Positions 21,276 to 22,575 of a stretch of DNA of 22,575 bases are shown piece by piece. The notes under the pieces were generated by a model, which was not told the DNA's origin, did no database searches, and saw only the letters and a list, made by a program, of their open reading frames with translations. Source of the stretch: JBHHZJ01 sp046758005 (GTDB taxonomy: Bacteria > Pseudomonadota > Alphaproteobacteria > Kiloniellales > J153); the NCBI GenBank assembly GCA_046758005.1, contig JBHHZJ010000061.1:1-22575 (forward strand). Direction: 5' to 3'. Each line of letters begins with the position of its first letter. Position 1 is the first letter of the stretch. The position numbers and the translations under genes are program-made.

Positions 21276-22575
21276 TCAGGAGGCGACGGCGGCGGAGTCG
21301 GCGGCGGCCGTCTCGGACGGATGATACTCCGGCACCAGGCGGCGGATCATGGCGAGGGCTTCGGCGCTCCGCCCCTTGGCGGCGAGCGCCGCCAGCTCGT
21401 CGAGGCTGCGGCCGAGCAGCTCCTGATTGACGGTACGCGGCGAGGCCAGGCGAAGGCCCGGATGGCGGGCCGGCAGGAGCGGCTCGGCCTCGTGGAAGAG
21501 TTCCTCGTGCAGCTTTTCCCCCGGGCGCGGTCCGGTCACCACGATCTTGACGTCCTTGTCCGGGCGCAGGCCCGACAGCCGGATCATGTGCCGGGCCAGG
21601 TCCATGATCTTGACCGGTTCGCCCATCTCGAGGACGTAGATCTTGCCGGCCTCCTCGGCCGGCCCCTCGACGCCGAGCGCCGAGGCCTGCAACACCAGCT
21701 CCACCGCCTCGCGCACGGTCATGAAGTAGCGCCTCATGTCCGGATGCGTGACCGTCAGCGGCCCGCCCGCAGCGAGCTGGCGATGGAACAGGGGCACGAC
21801 GGAGCCGGTCGAGCCGAGCACGTTGCCGAAGCGCACGGTGACGAAGCGCGTCCCCGACTGGCCGCGGCGGCGCTCGGCGATGTCCAGGGCCTGGCAGTAC
21901 GATTCCGCCAGGCGCTTGGTCGCGCCCATCACGCTGCTCGGGTTGATGGCCTTGTCGGTGGAGATCAGGACCATCGCGGCGACGCCCGCCTTGCGGCAGG
22001 CCTCGGCCGTGTTGCGCGTACCGATGACGTTGGTCAGCACCCCCTCGAGCGCGTTGGCCTCGAGCATGGGCACGTGCTTGAGGGCGGCGGCGTGGAACAC
22101 GAGATCGGGCGCCTCCGCGGCCATGATCTGGTCGAGCCGGGCCCGGTCGCGCACGTCGGCGAGCATCATGGAGCGGGACAGCGCGCCGTGCGTTTCGTCG
22201 AGCTCGAGGCCGATCTCGTAGAGCTGGTATTCGGAGTTGTCGAGCAGCGCCAGGTGCGCCGGCCGGAACCCCGCGACCTGGCGCACCAGCTCGGCGCCGA
22301 TCGAGCCGCCGGCGCCCGTGACCAGGACGCGCCGGCCCTCGATGAGGCGCAGCATCGCCGCGCGGTCGAGCTTGGTCTGCGTCCGCCCGAGCAGGTCTTC
22401 GATGGCCACGGGGCGCAGCTCGATGCGCTGGTCCTCCCCGCTTCTGAGCTCGGTCAGGCGCGGCAGGCGGGCGATGGTCATGCCGGCGCCATCGGCGACG
22501 TCGAGGATCAGCTCCAGGTCCGCGCGGGTCGGCCGCTTGGTCAGGATGAGGCGTTGCGGCGCCCGGCCGGTGCGC
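21276..22575 (-). CDS. CapD/FlaA1/WbpM-type nucleotide-sugar dehydratase/epimerase, N-terminus beyond window
   Basis: The reading frame is open to the right edge, so the ATG at 22481 is internal. The first visible residues (RTGRAPQRLILTKRPTRADL) belong to the nucleotide-binding domain that in this family links N-terminal membrane helices to the catalytic part. The visible 432 residues include LVTGAGGSIGAELVRQ (NAD(P)-binding Gly motif), FHAAALKHVPMLE, LISTDKAINPSSVMGATK and RFGNVLGSTGSVVPLF. The catalytic set reads Ser-Met-Lys (S of IST, M of VMGATK, K) instead of the common Ser-Tyr-Lys, as in WbpM-like UDP-GlcNAc 4,6-dehydratases. The role is making sugar nucleotides for capsule, O-antigen or glycan. 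Stop at 21276-21278, 99 nt before purH. Other surface-polysaccharide genes would be expected to the right. Confidence 0.92.
   Translation of the reverse strand, partial: RTGRAPQRLILTKRPTRADLELILDVADGAGMTIARLPRLTELRSGEDQRIELRPVAIEDLLGRTQTKLDRAAMLRLIEGRRVLVTGAGGSIGAELVRQVAGFRPAHLALLDNSEYQLYEIGLELDETHGALSRSMMLADVRDRARLDQIMAAEAPDLVFHAAALKHVPMLEANALEGVLTNVIGTRNTAEACRKAGVAAMVLISTDKAINPSSVMGATKRLAESYCQALDIAERRRGQSGTRFVTVRFGNVLGSTGSVVPLFHRQLAAGGPLTVTHPDMRRYFMTVREAVELVLQASALGVEGPAEEAGKIYVLEMGEPVKIMDLARHMIRLSGLRPDKDVKIVVTGPRPGEKLHEELFHEAEPLLPARHPGLRLASPRTVNQELLGRSLDELAALAAKGRSAEALAMIRRLVPEYHPSETAAADSAAVAS

Overview
The window looks like chromosomal DNA from a very GC-rich alphaproteobacterium, most plausibly of the Rhodospirillales type. 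The reasons are the high GC throughout (judged by eye, not counted), a DUF1244 protein, a ~180 kDa NAD-glutamate dehydrogenase, Tat-exported substrate-binding proteins and the style of the histidine kinase. The taxon is an inference. No tRNA, rRNA, CRISPR array, transposase or prophage gene was seen. Fourteen genes can be supported, two of them cut by the window edges.

Left part (1-7400): a glycerate 2-kinase cut by the left edge (minus) diverges from a translationally coupled pair, an N-formylglutamate amidohydrolase-family protein and a YbdK-type carboxylate-amine ligase. Next come two exported hydrolases facing each other: a signal-peptide DUF6282-like amidohydrolase (plus) and a Tat-exported acetamidase/formamidase (minus). 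These are followed by a SAM-dependent methyltransferase and a DUF1244 protein (plus).

Middle (7400-17000): msrA (minus), then a minus-strand pair made of a Tat-exported TRAP-type solute receptor followed after 62 nt by a membrane PAS-GAF histidine kinase. There are no TRAP permease genes and no response regulator nearby, so the pair may be a binding-protein-assisted sensor. A 571-nt divergent intergenic region with two ATCGAT-centred palindromes separates it from the 1614-aa glutamate dehydrogenase (plus).

Right part (17000-22575): a YbjQ-family protein (minus) diverges from an unknown 102-aa membrane protein (plus). Between them is an AT-rich stretch holding three GGG-N7-CCC palindromes and a half site, plus a good sigma70-like promoter whose spacer is filled by another inverted repeat. 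This is the most unusual non-coding structure in the window. A UMF1-family MFS transporter (plus), purH (minus, with its own TTGACG-N17-TAAACC promoter) and a CapD/WbpM-type sugar-nucleotide dehydratase/epimerase cut by the right edge (minus) complete the window.

Most of the metabolism is housekeeping or nitrogen and organic acid use: glutamate, amides, glycerate, purines. The parts worth a second look are the operator array, the receptor-kinase pair, the DUF6282-like protein with a Gln in place of an expected metal-binding His, and several clean palindromes in divergent promoter regions.
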